Origin: Gemmatimonadota bacterium
GTDB lineage: Bacteria > Latescibacterota > UBA2968 > UBA8231
Direction of reading: 5' to 3'
Length of the DNA: 35,343 nt
Assembly: GCA_002724215.1 (NCBI GenBank)
Contig: PBOD01000050.1
Location: 29,114 to 64,456 of the forward strand
Below the pieces are notes generated by a model that did no database searches, was not told the origin of the DNA, and was given only the letters and a program-made list of their open reading frames with translations. The position numbers were made by a program, and so were the translations under genes. Below are positions 1 to 9,152 of the stretch, piece by piece. Position 1 is the stretch's first letter. Each line of letters begins with the position of its first letter.

Positions 1-681
1 ACCCGGCCGCACCTGCCGCATATTGGCCTCGCGCCCGCCCATCCACCAGTAGCTATAGCCGAAGATAATCACCTTCGCCGTGCGGTCGCTGAGATTGGGT
101 GCCGCGGTGTGATAGACGCGATTTTCGAAGAGGAAGGCATCGCCGGCCTCGAGGCAAAGATCGACCGCGTTGTGCGGGTCGCTCTCTCCTTGCGGAATCG
201 GCAGGGGCGTCGGCGTCCGATGCGACCCCGGTGCGAACATCGTAAAGCCCGACTGCGGCGCCGGAAAGTCGGTCAGACAATAGCCGACCTTGATCCCGGC
301 GCGGACGATATCGGCATGTCCGAGGTCTTCGGTCATACCGATATCGCGGTGCCAACCGCGCGCCGGCGCGGCATCTTTGGGCTCGGGAAATTTGTAAATA
401 ATCGCGGTGGTGTGGAGGTGGATTCGCGGCGACAGCAACTGCACCACCAGCGGCATTGTCGATGGATGCGCCAGCAAAGGGTGGAAGGCCGGATCCTCAA
501 CGATGCCGGGCCGGCGCTGGACGTAGTGCTGGCCTTCCTCGCGCTCAAAATCGTCGATCATGCGGTCGCTAGCAGCAGTTAGCGCGGCGATTTCATCGCC
601 GCTCAGTGCGCCGGGTACGACCAGATAGCCGTCGTCGTTGAAGGAGCAGCGCTGTTCTTCCTGTAATACCGTCGGTTCCAT
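1..681 (-). CDS. Phytanoyl-CoA dioxygenase (PhyH) family oxygenase, 3' end cut by window edge
   Basis: The reading frame opens at the ATG at 681 and runs without a stop to position 1, giving 227 residues with the C-terminus missing. It has the Fe(II)/2-oxoglutarate oxygenase layout of the PhyH family: an HxD iron motif (W-H-R-D-I-G, His111 and Asp113), a distal iron His191 in ENRVYHTAAPN, and Arg200 nine residues on, expected to hold 2-oxoglutarate. PhyH-family enzymes hydroxylate small organic substrates in the cytoplasm; the substrate cannot be read from the sequence. The gene is divergent from a second PhyH paralogue at 792, and each has its own good promoter in the 110-nt gap. AGAGG lies only 4 nt before the ATG and the predicted leader is very short. 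Confidence 0.9.
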   Translation of the reverse strand, partial: MEPTVLQEEQRCSFNDDGYLVVPGALSGDEIAALTAASDRMIDDFEREEGQHYVQRRPGIVEDPAFHPLLAHPSTMPLVVQLLSPRIHLHTTAIIYKFPEPKDAAPARGWHRDIGMTEDLGHADIVRAGIKVGYCLTDFPAPQSGFTMFAPGSHRTPTPLPIPQGESDPHNAVDLCLEAGDAFLFENRVYHTAAPNLSDRTAKVIIFGYSYWWMGGREANMRQVRPG

Positions 682-695
682 AGAGCCTCTATCGG

Positions 696-724
696 ATTAT
701 AGCCAATGGCCTGCCGCGCGGCAA
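696..724 (-). promoter_or_regulatory. σ70-type promoter for the leftward PhyH gene
   Basis: On the minus strand TTGCCG (719-724) is followed by a 17-nt spacer and a perfect TATAAT (696-701). The predicted start of transcription is near 689, only about 8 nt before the ATG at 681. Confidence 0.65.
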
Positions 725-732
725 TCGGCGCA

Positions 733-761
733 TTGCACCGGGCATCTGGCGCGCTTATAAT
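733..761 (+). promoter_or_regulatory. σ70-type promoter for the rightward PhyH gene
   Basis: TTGCAC (733-738), a 17-nt spacer and a perfect TATAAT (756-761) lie upstream of the ATG at 792, predicting a leader of roughly 23 nt containing the GGAG ribosome-binding site. It faces away from the promoter at 696-724, with 8 nt between the two -35 boxes. Confidence 0.7.
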
Positions 762-791
762 TAGCCCCGTCACCCCCTTATAGGAGCCGCA

Positions 792-1607
792 ATGCACATT
801 ACCGACAGCCAGCTCGATACCTACAGGGAACAGGGCTTCCTCATCGTCGAAAACTTCCTCACGCCAGACGAACGGGACGCTGCCCTCGACGGCTTTTTCT
901 CCCTATTCGCCCCGTCTTATGACCACTATATCGCCAACAACCACGAAAACGACACGCCCAGGGAGTTCCTGTTCCCCTGGGACCACTCCGGCCTCAACCA
1001 CGCGACTACCCATCCCGACCTCATCGACGCCGCCGAGCGGCTATTGGGCACCCGCGAGATCCGCCTCTGCGAGGGCCACCTCGGCATGAAATACGCCGGC
1101 GAGGACTACGGCACCGGTCTTCACATCGACTACGGCAACAACACCCTCGGCCCGATCATCGAGCCCGACGACTTCGCGCACGTGTGCTGCTTCTATTGCT
1201 TTGACGACGTCAAGGAGGGCATGGCTCCAATCTGCATGGTCCCCAACGGCCGACCCGACGACGAATTCGTGCCGATGATCGTCCCCGGCGGCTCGGTCTG
1301 CCTCTACAGCATCTTCACCCGCCACAGCGCCTCCGACTTCACCGCCCCGGAGGGCCATAGGCCCGTCGAGTGGGTCTGCTTCAGCCGCAAGGACCGCCCC
1401 TGGGACGGCGGGCGCACCTTTACCTACAAAAGCGGCGCCCGGGGTGCGGCGATGACCCGCTTTATGGCCGAGGCTACGCCGCGTCAGCGCGAGTTGCTGG
1501 GCTTCCCGCCTCCCGGTGATCCGCTGTGGACCGAGCCGTTCACCGAGGCCATGGCCACGCGCTATGCGGGTTTCGACCCGGCGCCGTATCACGCGGCGCG
1601 GCAGTAA
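792..1607 (+). CDS. Phytanoyl-CoA dioxygenase (PhyH) family oxygenase
   Basis: A 271-residue complete PhyH-family protein. The iron-binding HxD is His111/Asp113 (HIDYGNN), the distal histidine is His178 in FTRHSASD, and Arg190 in EGHRPVEW is placed to bind 2-oxoglutarate. The start is an ATG with AGGAG (782-786) 5 nt upstream. Family knowledge predicts a cytoplasmic Fe(II)/2-oxoglutarate-dependent oxygenase; substrate unknown. It is only distantly similar to the two other PhyH proteins in this window (1-681 and 7957-9075), so these are old paralogues rather than a recent duplication. It converges on the last gene of the ABC importer operon with 48 nt between the stop codons. Confidence 0.92.
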   Translation: MHITDSQLDTYREQGFLIVENFLTPDERDAALDGFFSLFAPSYDHYIANNHENDTPREFLFPWDHSGLNHATTHPDLIDAAERLLGTREIRLCEGHLGMKYAGEDYGTGLHIDYGNNTLGPIIEPDDFAHVCCFYCFDDVKEGMAPICMVPNGRPDDEFVPMIVPGGSVCLYSIFTRHSASDFTAPEGHRPVEWVCFSRKDRPWDGGRTFTYKSGARGAAMTRFMAEATPRQRELLGFPPPGDPLWTEPFTEAMATRYAGFDPAPYHAARQ

Positions 1608-1646
1608 ATCTGTTTTGTGGGGGTAAAATAGCTGACGGCGGCGGGT

Positions 1647-1670
1647 CTCAGGGGTTCAAACCCCTTTGAG
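1647..1670. terminator. Possible bidirectional hairpin between convergent genes
   Basis: AGGGGTT (1650-1656) and AACCCCT (1659-1665) are inverted repeats separated by 2 nt, with CTC/GAG able to extend the stem. The hairpin overlaps the stop codon of the importer ATPase and lies where two convergent genes end. There is no clear T-tract on either side, so it is only a candidate terminator. Confidence 0.35.
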
Positions 1671-2672
1671 TTCTACCTCGTCCTTGTGGTGGCACGCCGC
1701 GATATGCGCTCCGCCTGCATCTTCCAATCCCGGCACTTCGCTCCGGCAACGGTCGCTGGCGTAGCGGCAGCGACCCGCGAACGCGCATCCTTCCCCCACG
1801 TCGCCCGCCTCGCCCGCCTCGCTGGTATCGACATCCTCATCCATCCAGCTCGCGTGCGGATCGGGCGCCGGTGCCGCATTGAGTAGCATCGCCGTGTAGG
1901 GATGCCGCGGATTGGTAAATAGATCCTCGGTCTGCGCCTGCTCGACCAGCCGCCCCTGGTACATCACCGCCACCTCGTCGCACAAATAGCGCACCACGCT
2001 CAGGTCGTGCGCGACGAAGAGCAGCGTCAGGTTGAGGTCCTGCTGCAATTGCTGCAGCAAGTTGAGAATCTGCGCCTGCACCGACACATCGAGGGCGGAC
2101 ACCGGCTCGTCGGCGACGATCAGCGACGGGCTTAAGGCCAGCGCCCGCGCAATGCCGATGCGCTGCCGTTGCCCGCCGGAAAAGGCGTGCGGATAGCGGC
2201 GGATATAGCGCGGATCCAGACCCACCCGCTCCATCAGCTCGGTCACCCGCACCTCGCAGTCGCGAGAGGACCAGCCATGCGCCACCAGCGGCTCGGCGAT
2301 CAGATCGAGCACCGGCATGCGGGGATTGAGAGAGGAGTAGGGATCCTGAAAAATCATCTGCATCTCGCTGCGCACTTCCTTGATCTCCCGGTTGGACAAC
2401 TGCGCCATATCGACGATCGCGCCGCTCTCCTTGCGGAACAGGATCTCGCCCTCGGTCGGGTCCAGCGCGCGCAGCACCATCCGCCCGGTCGTGGTCTTGC
2501 CGCAGCCGCTCTCGCCGACCAGGCCCATGATCTTACCCTTCTCGAGCGTAAAGTCCACCCCATCGACGGCCTTGACCCAGCCGACCTGCCGCTGCAGCAA
2601 TCCGCGCCGCACCGGGAAATATTTCTTAAGGCCCCTGACCTCAAGCATCGCGTTTTTGGCCCGCTCAGCCAT
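1656..2672 (-). CDS. Peptide/solute ABC importer ATPase (OppF/DppF type)
   Basis: A 338-residue ATPase that energises uptake by the importer encoded just upstream. It has Walker [10 protein letters not shown], a Q-loop in [12 protein letters not shown], the ABC signature [10 protein letters not shown], Walker B LIVADEP with the D-loop SALDV, and the switch histidine in FVAHDLS. The C-terminal oligopeptide-type region (RHPYT, then [15 protein letters not shown]) marks the OppF/DppF branch. The frame is open for 50 codons further upstream, but the ATG at 2672 is chosen because it overlaps the preceding ATPase in ATGGCTGA (8 nt), as in translationally coupled genes, and places the family's normal N-terminus correctly. 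It is the last gene of a five-gene operon. Confidence 0.93.
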   Translation of the reverse strand: MAERAKNAMLEVRGLKKYFPVRRGLLQRQVGWVKAVDGVDFTLEKGKIMGLVGESGCGKTTTGRMVLRALDPTEGEILFRKESGAIVDMAQLSNREIKEVRSEMQMIFQDPYSSLNPRMPVLDLIAEPLVAHGWSSRDCEVRVTELMERVGLDPRYIRRYPHAFSGGQRQRIGIARALALSPSLIVADEPVSALDVSVQAQILNLLQQLQQDLNLTLLFVAHDLSVVRYLCDEVAVMYQGRLVEQAQTEDLFTNPRHPYTAMLLNAAPAPDPHASWMDEDVDTSEAGEAGDVGEGCAFAGRCRYASDRCRSEVPGLEDAGGAHIAACHHKDEVELKGV

Positions 2673-3678
2673 CAGCGCCCTCGTGGATAAAACAGCTCGC
2701 GCGATGACCCGGACCGACTTCGGCGTGGCCAGGCATCTGCTGGTGACAGACGTCGCCGACCTTCTGCGTGCAGCGCGTGTGGAAGGGACAGCCGGTCGGC
2801 AGCGCATACGCACTGGGCACACTGCCCTCGATCGGCTCGAGCCGATCGGCCTTGCTGGTCAGGCTCGGGATCGAATGCAGCAGCGCCTGGGTATAGGGAT
2901 GCGCCGGATGGTCGAAAATCTCGGCGACCGGACCTTCCTCGACCACCTGTCCCAGGTACATCACATAGACATATTCTACCGTGTGCGCGATCACCCCTAG
3001 ATCATGGGTGATCAGCATCAGCGCCAGGCCCAGTTCCCGCTGCAGTCGCTGGATCAGCTTGAGTACCCGGGCCTGCACCGTCACATCGAGCGCGGTGGTC
3101 GGCTCGTCGGCGATCAACAGCCGCGGGTTGCTCGCCAGCGCCATCGCGATCATCGCCCGCTGCCGCATGCCGCCCGACAGCTGAAAGGGATAGTCGTCGG
3201 CGCGGCCCTCCGGATCGGGTATGCCGACCAGGTCCAGCAGCTCGACCACCCTCCTTCTCGCCGCATCGTCGTCCATGTCGGAGTGCAACTGGATCATTTC
3301 GGCGATCTGATTGTGCACGCTGTGCACCGGCGAGAACGCGGTCATCGGCTCCTGAAAGATCATCGAGATATCACCGCCGCGAATCTGCCGCATCTCGTCG
3401 CTGTCGGCGTCGATGGTCGCCAGATCGACGATCTGTTCGTCGCTCTTGCGGCGATAGCGCATCTGGCCGCTGGTAATCTCTGCGGCCGGTGGCAGAATGC
3501 GCAGCAGCGCATTGGAGGTCATGGTCTTACCGCACCCGCTCTCGCCGACGATGCCCACCGCCTGGCCCTGCGCAATGCGGAAACTGACGCCGTTGAGCGG
3601 CCGCACTACCCCCTCGTCGCGGTCGATAACCACGCTGAGGTCCACAACATCAATCAGGGGTCCATCGCGCATAGCCAT
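2665..3678 (-). CDS. Peptide/solute ABC importer ATPase (OppD/DppD type)
   Basis: A 337-residue ATPase, partner of the OppF-type ATPase downstream. It shows Walker [10 protein letters not shown], a Q-loop in [13 protein letters not shown], the signature [10 protein letters not shown], Walker B LLIADEP with TTALDV, the switch His in LITHDLG, and the oligopeptide C-terminal region (HPYTQALL, then a GCPFHTRC cysteine motif). The frame extends upstream, but the ATG at 3678 shares its A with the TGA of the permease gene (TGATG), which argues for this start; a second ATG lies two codons later at 3672. The two ATPases are expected to form the heterodimeric motor of a dipeptide/oligopeptide-type importer. 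Confidence 0.93.
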   Translation of the reverse strand: MAMRDGPLIDVVDLSVVIDRDEGVVRPLNGVSFRIAQGQAVGIVGESGCGKTMTSNALLRILPPAAEITSGQMRYRRKSDEQIVDLATIDADSDEMRQIRGGDISMIFQEPMTAFSPVHSVHNQIAEMIQLHSDMDDDAARRRVVELLDLVGIPDPEGRADDYPFQLSGGMRQRAMIAMALASNPRLLIADEPTTALDVTVQARVLKLIQRLQRELGLALMLITHDLGVIAHTVEYVYVMYLGQVVEEGPVAEIFDHPAHPYTQALLHSIPSLTSKADRLEPIEGSVPSAYALPTGCPFHTRCTQKVGDVCHQQMPGHAEVGPGHRASCFIHEGADG

Positions 3679-4811
3679 CACCGGTGCGAGTAGGGGTCGG
3701 CCGCATCGCGCATGCCATCGCCCATCAGGTTGAAAGAGAGAACGGCGATCAGCACGAAGAGACCGGGCAGCAGCAACCACGGCGCCATCGCCACCGCCTG
3801 GAAGTTCTGCGCCGTCTGCATCAACACGCCCCAGCTGACCACCGGTGCCCGCAGGCCGATGCCGAGAAAACTCAGCGCGGTCTCGCCGAGGATCATCCCC
3901 GGCACCGACATCGTCGCCGAGGTGATCACGTGGCTCAAAAACGAGGGCAGCAAATGCTTGAAGATAATCTTGAGTTCGCCGGTGCCCGACAGCCGGGCCG
4001 CGACCACGAAGTCCTCCTCGCGCAGCGACAAAAAGCGCCCGCGCACCACGCGGGCCAGGCCGGCCCAGCCGATCAGCGACAGAATGAAGGTAACCCCGAA
4101 ATACACTCTCAGCGGCGGCCAGTGCGCCGGCAGCGCTGCGCTCAGCGCCATAAAGAGCGGCAGCGACGGCACCGACATCAGTACTTCGATCACCCGCTGC
4201 ACCGCGATGTCGACCCAGCCGCTATAATAGCCGGCTAGTCCGCCGAGCAGAATGCCGATAAAGAAGGTCATGGCCACGCCGATTAGCCCGATGGTCAGCG
4301 AGATCCGCGCCCCGTATACGATGCGACTAAACTGGTCGCGACCCAGTTCGTCGGTGCCAAAGATAAACAGCGGCCCCATCCCAGCGGTAAACAGGTGCGA
4401 ATCGGCGGCGAAGAGATTCCACATCTCGTAGGCGGGTCCGGCGGCGAAGAAGTAGACCGGATAGCGCTTCTCGAGATCGAGCAGATACCCGCGCTCCCAC
4501 ACGTCGGCCTCCGGGTCCTCGCGCAGTGCGTAGACGAAGGGCCGCAGATGAAAATTGCCCTCGTGGTCGAAAAAGCGGATCTCCTGCGGCGGGCACAGCA
4601 CGTACTCTGGATGGCGCTGGTTGGGGTCGTAGGGCGAGATGAACTCGCAGAACGCCGCCATGAAGTAGAGCACCACCAGCACCGCGCCGCCCACCAGCGC
4701 CAGACGGTGGCGGCGGAAGCGCATCCACATCAGCCGCCACTGCGAGGCAAAGGCCAGTTCCTGCTCTGCGGCGCCCTGTTGCTGGGGGGCTGCGGCCCGG
4801 GCTTCACTCAT
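3678..4811 (-). CDS. ABC importer permease (OppC/DppC type)
   Basis: A 377-residue inner-membrane permease. After a cytoplasmic N-terminus and the first membrane helix, an external region of about 90 residues, much longer than the short loop of E. coli DppC, precedes the family motif GTDELGRDQFSR. Five more hydrophobic segments follow, with the coupling region (EDFVVAARLSGTGELKIIFKHLLP) expected to touch the ATPases and the C-terminal LGIGLRAP region. The ATG at 4811 overlaps the upstream permease by 8 nt (ATGAGTGA). The enlarged external loop may shape docking of the unusually long binding protein. Confidence 0.93.
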   Translation of the reverse strand: MSEARAAAPQQQGAAEQELAFASQWRLMWMRFRRHRLALVGGAVLVVLYFMAAFCEFISPYDPNQRHPEYVLCPPQEIRFFDHEGNFHLRPFVYALREDPEADVWERGYLLDLEKRYPVYFFAAGPAYEMWNLFAADSHLFTAGMGPLFIFGTDELGRDQFSRIVYGARISLTIGLIGVAMTFFIGILLGGLAGYYSGWVDIAVQRVIEVLMSVPSLPLFMALSAALPAHWPPLRVYFGVTFILSLIGWAGLARVVRGRFLSLREEDFVVAARLSGTGELKIIFKHLLPSFLSHVITSATMSVPGMILGETALSFLGIGLRAPVVSWGVLMQTAQNFQAVAMAPWLLLPGLFVLIAVLSFNLMGDGMRDAADPYSHR

Positions 4812-5787
4812 AGCGGATCCGCGGGTCGGTAATGGCCAGCAGGATGTCCGACAGCAGCATGCCGATCACGGTCATCACGCTGAGCATCAGCAGGAAGCTG
4901 CCGGCCAGGTACATGTCCTGATTTTTCAGCGAGTCGAGCAACAGGGGACCGGTCGTCGGCAAGCTCAGCACCACGCTGGTGATCGCCGAGCCGGAAATCA
5001 GGTGCGGCAGTAACTGTCCGACCGAACTGATGAAGGGATTGATCGCAATGCGCAGCGGATATTTGATCACGAGACGGATAGGATGCAGGCCCTTGGCCAA
5101 CGCCGTCGTCACATAGGGCTTACCCAACTCGTCGAGCAGATTGGCGCGGATGATGCGCATCAGCCCCGCCATGCCCCCCAGGCCGATGACCAGCGCCGGA
5201 ATCCACAGATGCCCGAGCAGATCGGCGAACTTGCCCATGCTCCACTCGGCGCTGGCGTACTCGGGCGAAAAGAGCCCACCGACGGCGATCCCGAACCATT
5301 CGTAGCCCAGATACATCAGCACCAGCGCCAGCAGAAAATTAGGCGTCGCCATGCCGACAAAGGCGGTAAAGGTCGCGGCGTAGTCGAGCAGCGAATACTG
5401 CCGCAGCGCCGAATAGACGCCGACCGGAAAGGCCACCAGCCAGGTCAGAATGGTCGCCGAGAACGTGATCAATAGCGTAAAGCCCAGCCGCTCCCAGATC
5501 AGGTTGTTGACCGACTGACCCAGCATCACCGAATAGCCCATATTGCCAACTAGGAAGCCGCCCATCCACTTGAAATACTGGATGTGCATCGGGTCGTTGA
5601 GGTTGTAGCGGGCGCGCAACGCCAGGATCTGCTCCTCGGATACATCCTGTCCCTCCGCCTGCAGTTCCTGCAGGCGCGAGGTGATTATATCGCCGGGCGG
5701 CAATTGAATGATGATGAAGATCATGACCGAAATGATCGCCAGGGTCGGGATCATAATCAGCAAGCGGCGGACGATATAGTTCAGCAT
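4804..5787 (-). CDS. ABC importer permease (OppB/DppB type)
   Basis: A 327-residue inner-membrane permease starting MLNYIVRRLLIMIPTL, the typical OppB/DppB N-terminus, followed by an extracytoplasmic segment of about 80 residues and further membrane helices. The coupling helix region contains RANLLDELGKPYVTTALAKG. It starts 4 nt after the stop of the binding-protein gene and overlaps the next permease by 8 nt, so the five importer genes are almost certainly one transcript. It pairs with the OppC-type subunit to form the translocation path. Confidence 0.94.
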   Translation of the reverse strand: MLNYIVRRLLIMIPTLAIISVMIFIIIQLPPGDIITSRLQELQAEGQDVSEEQILALRARYNLNDPMHIQYFKWMGGFLVGNMGYSVMLGQSVNNLIWERLGFTLLITFSATILTWLVAFPVGVYSALRQYSLLDYAATFTAFVGMATPNFLLALVLMYLGYEWFGIAVGGLFSPEYASAEWSMGKFADLLGHLWIPALVIGLGGMAGLMRIIRANLLDELGKPYVTTALAKGLHPIRLVIKYPLRIAINPFISSVGQLLPHLISGSAITSVVLSLPTTGPLLLDSLKNQDMYLAGSFLLMLSVMTVIGMLLSDILLAITDPRIRYE

Positions 5788-5791
5788 CGGA

Positions 5792-7816
5792 CTAACCCTG
5801 CTTTAGATACCAGGTCTCGGGATAGTAGGGCCACGACCAGCGCGAGTCCCAGCCCCAGTAGCCATCGCGCGGCACATTGCGCAACCGATCGGAGACAATC
5901 ACCGGATGCGGCCCCAGCCCTATCACGCCGAGCACCCACAGATTCTCGGCCTGGCTGCGCAAAATCTTCTTACCCATCGCGACCCGCTCTTCGAGGTCGC
6001 TGGTGCGCCGGAGGACCTCCCACCAGGCGATGAGCTGCTTGACCTCGGGCGGCGGTTCCTCGCCGCGCGTGCCGTCGGTGCGGTACCACCGCGACCACTC
6101 CGGCCACTGCGTGACCTCCTGCCCAATGTGCATCGGCACAAACCAGAACGGCTCGATCGGAAACAGGATATCGGCGTTGCGGTCGGCGTGCCAGATGCTC
6201 ATATGCATCACCCCGCCGCGGGTGCGGATGCCCTGCAGCGCGCCGCTGATCTGCTTGAGGTTGATGTGCAGCCCCACCTCGCGCCAGTGCGCAGTAGCCA
6301 GATCCACCGTAACCTGCTTCGGCGTCTCGCCCAGCGTGTATTCGAGCGTGATCTCCAGCGCGCTACCGTCGGGCAGATCGCGCCGGCCGTCGCCGTCGCT
6401 GTCGATCACCCCGATCTCGTCGAGCAGAGCCATCGCCCGCTCCGGGTCATGCTCGGCGTAGGCGCTGGCGAATTCCGGCTCAAAGTAGCGGCTAGACTCC
6501 ACCACCGTCAACTGCCGCGGCACGCCCTGACCGTAATAGGCAATATCGTTGATCTCCTCGCGATCGAGCGCCAGCGATAGCGCGCGGCGGAAGCGCACGT
6601 CCTGGAACAGGGCGCGCAACTCGGGGTCGGGATGGGTCATATTGACCATCAGCGCCACATCCGAGCCGTAGGGCCTCGGCCACAGGTAGGTCGAGTAACC
6701 CTTTTCCTTCTCAAAGCGCTTGAACAGCGGAATATCGGCGGTCATAAATTGCCGTCCCGCAAAATCGACCTGACCGGTCGAGGCCTTGGCCGCCATGATT
6801 TCCGCACTGGCGACATTCTGAACTTCCAGCGAGTCGATATAGGGCAGCTGATTGCCCGCTGGGTCGATCTTCGGATAATAGGGATTGCGCACTAGGCTCA
6901 CCCGCGTCGAGGTGCGGCTGACCGTCACATAGGCCGTCAGGTCCGGACACGGGAAAACAATGAGATCGCGCGGATTGTGCACGGCAGAAAAATACGTCCG
7001 CCAGTCGGTCATCCCCAGTTCCTCGGCCTCGCGCTCGAGCTGCTCCTTCGGTGTAAAATTTGGATGATAGCGCTTCATATAGTGCGCCGGCATCGACAGC
7101 CGCGAGCTGTTGTGCGCCAGATGTTTGACGAATAACGGCATCGGCTGCGGGAAGTGGTAGCTGAAGGTGTGATCGTCGTGCTTTTCGAAGCGCGCACCCT
7201 TGAAGCGCGGTTCGACCACCGGTGTCATTTCCTTGTTCATCAGCACGTGGTCGAACCAGAACTTGAAGTCGTCGGCGCTCAGCGGATGGCCGTCCGACCA
7301 CTTGTGGCCGGGCCGCAGAAAGATCGTGATCGTCTTCGAACTATCGCTATATGCGTAGCGTTCGGCGAAATTGGGCAGCGTCAGCTGCAGTTGCGGACCG
7401 GGCCGCAATGTGCCCTCGGGCACGTTGAGCAACTGCTCGCCGGCGACGAAGAGCCGCGCGGTACCGCCATAGGCGCCGATCTCATCGATCGGCTCGACGA
7501 CGATGGGGTCGGCGGGCAGTCGCTCCTCGACCGGCGGCAACTCGCCAGCGGCGACCTGCACGTCGAGCACCGGCGACTGCTGAAAGACGGCCACCCCGGC
7601 CTCCGACGCCTTGCGCGGGGCGCTGAACCAACTCTCGGGCCAGGCGTCGCGGGAGATGTCGCGCGGCGTGCCGTTTGGTGCGGCGAGCTGGCGCAGCGCC
7701 GACTCGCCCGACGCGGGCGGCTGGTAGTGCCGGTCCTCGCCACAACCGAGCAGCCCCAGACCGGCCGCAAGCGCCAACAGGCACCCGCCCCTCTTTTGTA
7801 AAACGGCTATCGTCAT
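5792..7816 (-). CDS. Lipoprotein solute-binding protein of peptide/solute ABC importer (SBP family 5)
   Basis: A large family-5 binding protein, about 674 residues from the chosen start. It begins with a type II signal peptide (basic QKRGG, hydrophobic stretch, lipobox LLG-C), so it should be anchored outside the inner membrane. Typical family segments include the Y-S-D..KTITIFLRPGHKWSDG block, ADDFKFWFDHVL, and RALSLALDREEIND. The frame is open upstream to ATGs and a GTG between 7846 and 7861, but that stretch is a terminator-like hairpin and the ATG at 7816 yields a compact, classical signal peptide. It is longer than ordinary peptide-binding proteins (about 500-550 residues). The ligand could be peptides, glycosides or other oligomers. 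Confidence 0.88.
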   Translation of the reverse strand: MTIAVLQKRGGCLLALAAGLGLLGCGEDRHYQPPASGESALRQLAAPNGTPRDISRDAWPESWFSAPRKASEAGVAVFQQSPVLDVQVAAGELPPVEERLPADPIVVEPIDEIGAYGGTARLFVAGEQLLNVPEGTLRPGPQLQLTLPNFAERYAYSDSSKTITIFLRPGHKWSDGHPLSADDFKFWFDHVLMNKEMTPVVEPRFKGARFEKHDDHTFSYHFPQPMPLFVKHLAHNSSRLSMPAHYMKRYHPNFTPKEQLEREAEELGMTDWRTYFSAVHNPRDLIVFPCPDLTAYVTVSRTSTRVSLVRNPYYPKIDPAGNQLPYIDSLEVQNVASAEIMAAKASTGQVDFAGRQFMTADIPLFKRFEKEKGYSTYLWPRPYGSDVALMVNMTHPDPELRALFQDVRFRRALSLALDREEINDIAYYGQGVPRQLTVVESSRYFEPEFASAYAEHDPERAMALLDEIGVIDSDGDGRRDLPDGSALEITLEYTLGETPKQVTVDLATAHWREVGLHINLKQISGALQGIRTRGGVMHMSIWHADRNADILFPIEPFWFVPMHIGQEVTQWPEWSRWYRTDGTRGEEPPPEVKQLIAWWEVLRRTSDLEERVAMGKKILRSQAENLWVLGVIGLGPHPVIVSDRLRNVPRDGYWGWDSRWSWPYYPETWYLKQG

Positions 7817-7823
7817 CGGCCAG

Positions 7824-7858
7824 AAAAACAGGCGAGCCGCTGTCACGCCAGCTCGCCT
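7824..7858 (-). terminator. Intrinsic terminator-like hairpin at the 5' end of the importer operon
   Basis: On the minus strand AGGCGAGC (7858-7851) pairs perfectly with GCTCGCCT (7837-7830) across a 13-nt loop, followed by G and five T (7828-7824). It follows the PhyH gene that ends at 7957 and overlaps the longest possible start of the binding-protein gene, so it is either the terminator of the upstream unit or a leader attenuator of the importer operon. Confidence 0.6.
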
Positions 7859-7956
7859 CATATAATGTATAAATCGTTGAATTCAGCGTAGAAAGTCTAA
7901 GTAGATCTGGGCTAAAGCGCCAGAGTACGCGCTGCGGGTAAACCGCCACTACCCCG

Positions 7957-9075
7957 TCAGTTGCGCGGCTCGATCCGCACGTGGCTGTTGTCCGGCGGCC
8001 GCTGCTTCAGCTGCGAGGCGGCGCTTACAAACCACTTGGCGTCGGCGATCTCGTCGGCCTCGCCTTCGGCACGGTGGCGCACCAATGCCTGCACCGACGG
8101 CGGCAACTGTGCAAACGCCGCCCGCGGCATCCGTGCGGTATTGGCCCCAGCAAAACCCGTCTGCCCTCGCGAAAACTCCAGATTGAGCCACCAGGGCGCG
8201 TAGATCACCACCACCCCGACGCGCGTAATCGGGCCGGGATTGGCGGCGACCGAGTGCCAGCAGCGCGTGTCCTGCACGTAGACCGAGCCGGCGGGCGCGG
8301 TAATCTGCACCTCGCCAGGAATCGGCGCACTCTCGTCGATGGGGTCGAGAATTCCGCGCGGGTTGCGCGGGTCGCGGTGCGAGTGCGGCACCACCCACGT
8401 GCCACCGGTTTGGGGCGAGGCATCATTCAGATACCAGACGGTAGACAAGGCCATGGTCGCGTCGGGGAAGGGCTGGGCGATGGCGCCCGAATGCGCGCCC
8501 GCGGTCAGGTCGTGGGGCCAGTCGGAGTGCCACGCGCGAAAATGGGGCCGGTCGTCGTTGGGAGGGCGCATGGTGCCACCGACCGCCTCGCACTGCGCAA
8601 TGCGCACGTGCGGATCAAGCAACCCCCGCGCCACGCCCAGCATGCGTTCGTCGCCAAAGTAGGGGGCAAGCGACAACAGGTGGGCCATCTGCGAAACGCC
8701 GGGAGGCGCGCCGGGCGGGCAATCCTTCCAGCTCGGATCGCCCAGCGCGGCCCATTCCGCCCCAATCGCGTCCACCGCTGCCACCACGTCATCGCGGATG
8801 GCGGTCACCCGCTCGGGCGGAATCACGTTTTCGATTACCGTGTACCCCTGCTCCCTTACCCGGGCGATGTGTGCGGCGATCTCCTCGCGCACCGCAGCGG
8901 CAGGGCGCGGCCCCCCCGTCGGCAATAGCCCGCCGCCGGTATCGCCAGCCTCGCGTTGCGAAGCGGCAGACATGCCGCGCAAACGGTCGATAAAGGCGTC
9001 GGAGAGGGTGTCGCCGGCCCGGTCGATGAGTGCGCCTGGCCCCTCGTACGCGAGTTGTTGCTCCGGGTCTGTCAT
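7957..9075 (-). CDS. Phytanoyl-CoA dioxygenase (PhyH) family oxygenase, long form
   Basis: A 372-residue PhyH-family oxygenase. Iron ligands are His183 and Asp185 (AWHSDWPHD) and distal His274 (CWHSVAAN); Arg285 (PITRVGVV) is expected to bind 2-oxoglutarate. It carries an N-terminal extension of about 60 residues relative to the short PhyH proteins and a C-terminal tail without recognisable motifs. The ATG at 9075 has AGGAG about 7 nt upstream. It follows the Gfo/Idh oxidoreductase by 77 nt on the same strand with no terminator between, so the two are probably cotranscribed and may act in one catabolic route. Substrate not inferable. Confidence 0.92.
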   Translation of the reverse strand: MTDPEQQLAYEGPGALIDRAGDTLSDAFIDRLRGMSAASQREAGDTGGGLLPTGGPRPAAAVREEIAAHIARVREQGYTVIENVIPPERVTAIRDDVVAAVDAIGAEWAALGDPSWKDCPPGAPPGVSQMAHLLSLAPYFGDERMLGVARGLLDPHVRIAQCEAVGGTMRPPNDDRPHFRAWHSDWPHDLTAGAHSGAIAQPFPDATMALSTVWYLNDASPQTGGTWVVPHSHRDPRNPRGILDPIDESAPIPGEVQITAPAGSVYVQDTRCWHSVAANPGPITRVGVVVIYAPWWLNLEFSRGQTGFAGANTARMPRAAFAQLPPSVQALVRHRAEGEADEIADAKWFVSAASQLKQRPPDNSHVRIEPRN

Positions 9076-9152
9076 ACCTAGCTCCTTTGGCTCTGGTGGC
9101 CGGTCGGGAATCTCCGGCGCTACTTCAACACCTATCGCGGCGACATACGGAC

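Noticed and set aside
1651-1663. GGTTCAAACCC resembles the T-loop of a tRNA
   Set aside because: No acceptor, D or anticodon stem can be built around it on either strand; it is better explained as a hairpin between convergent genes.
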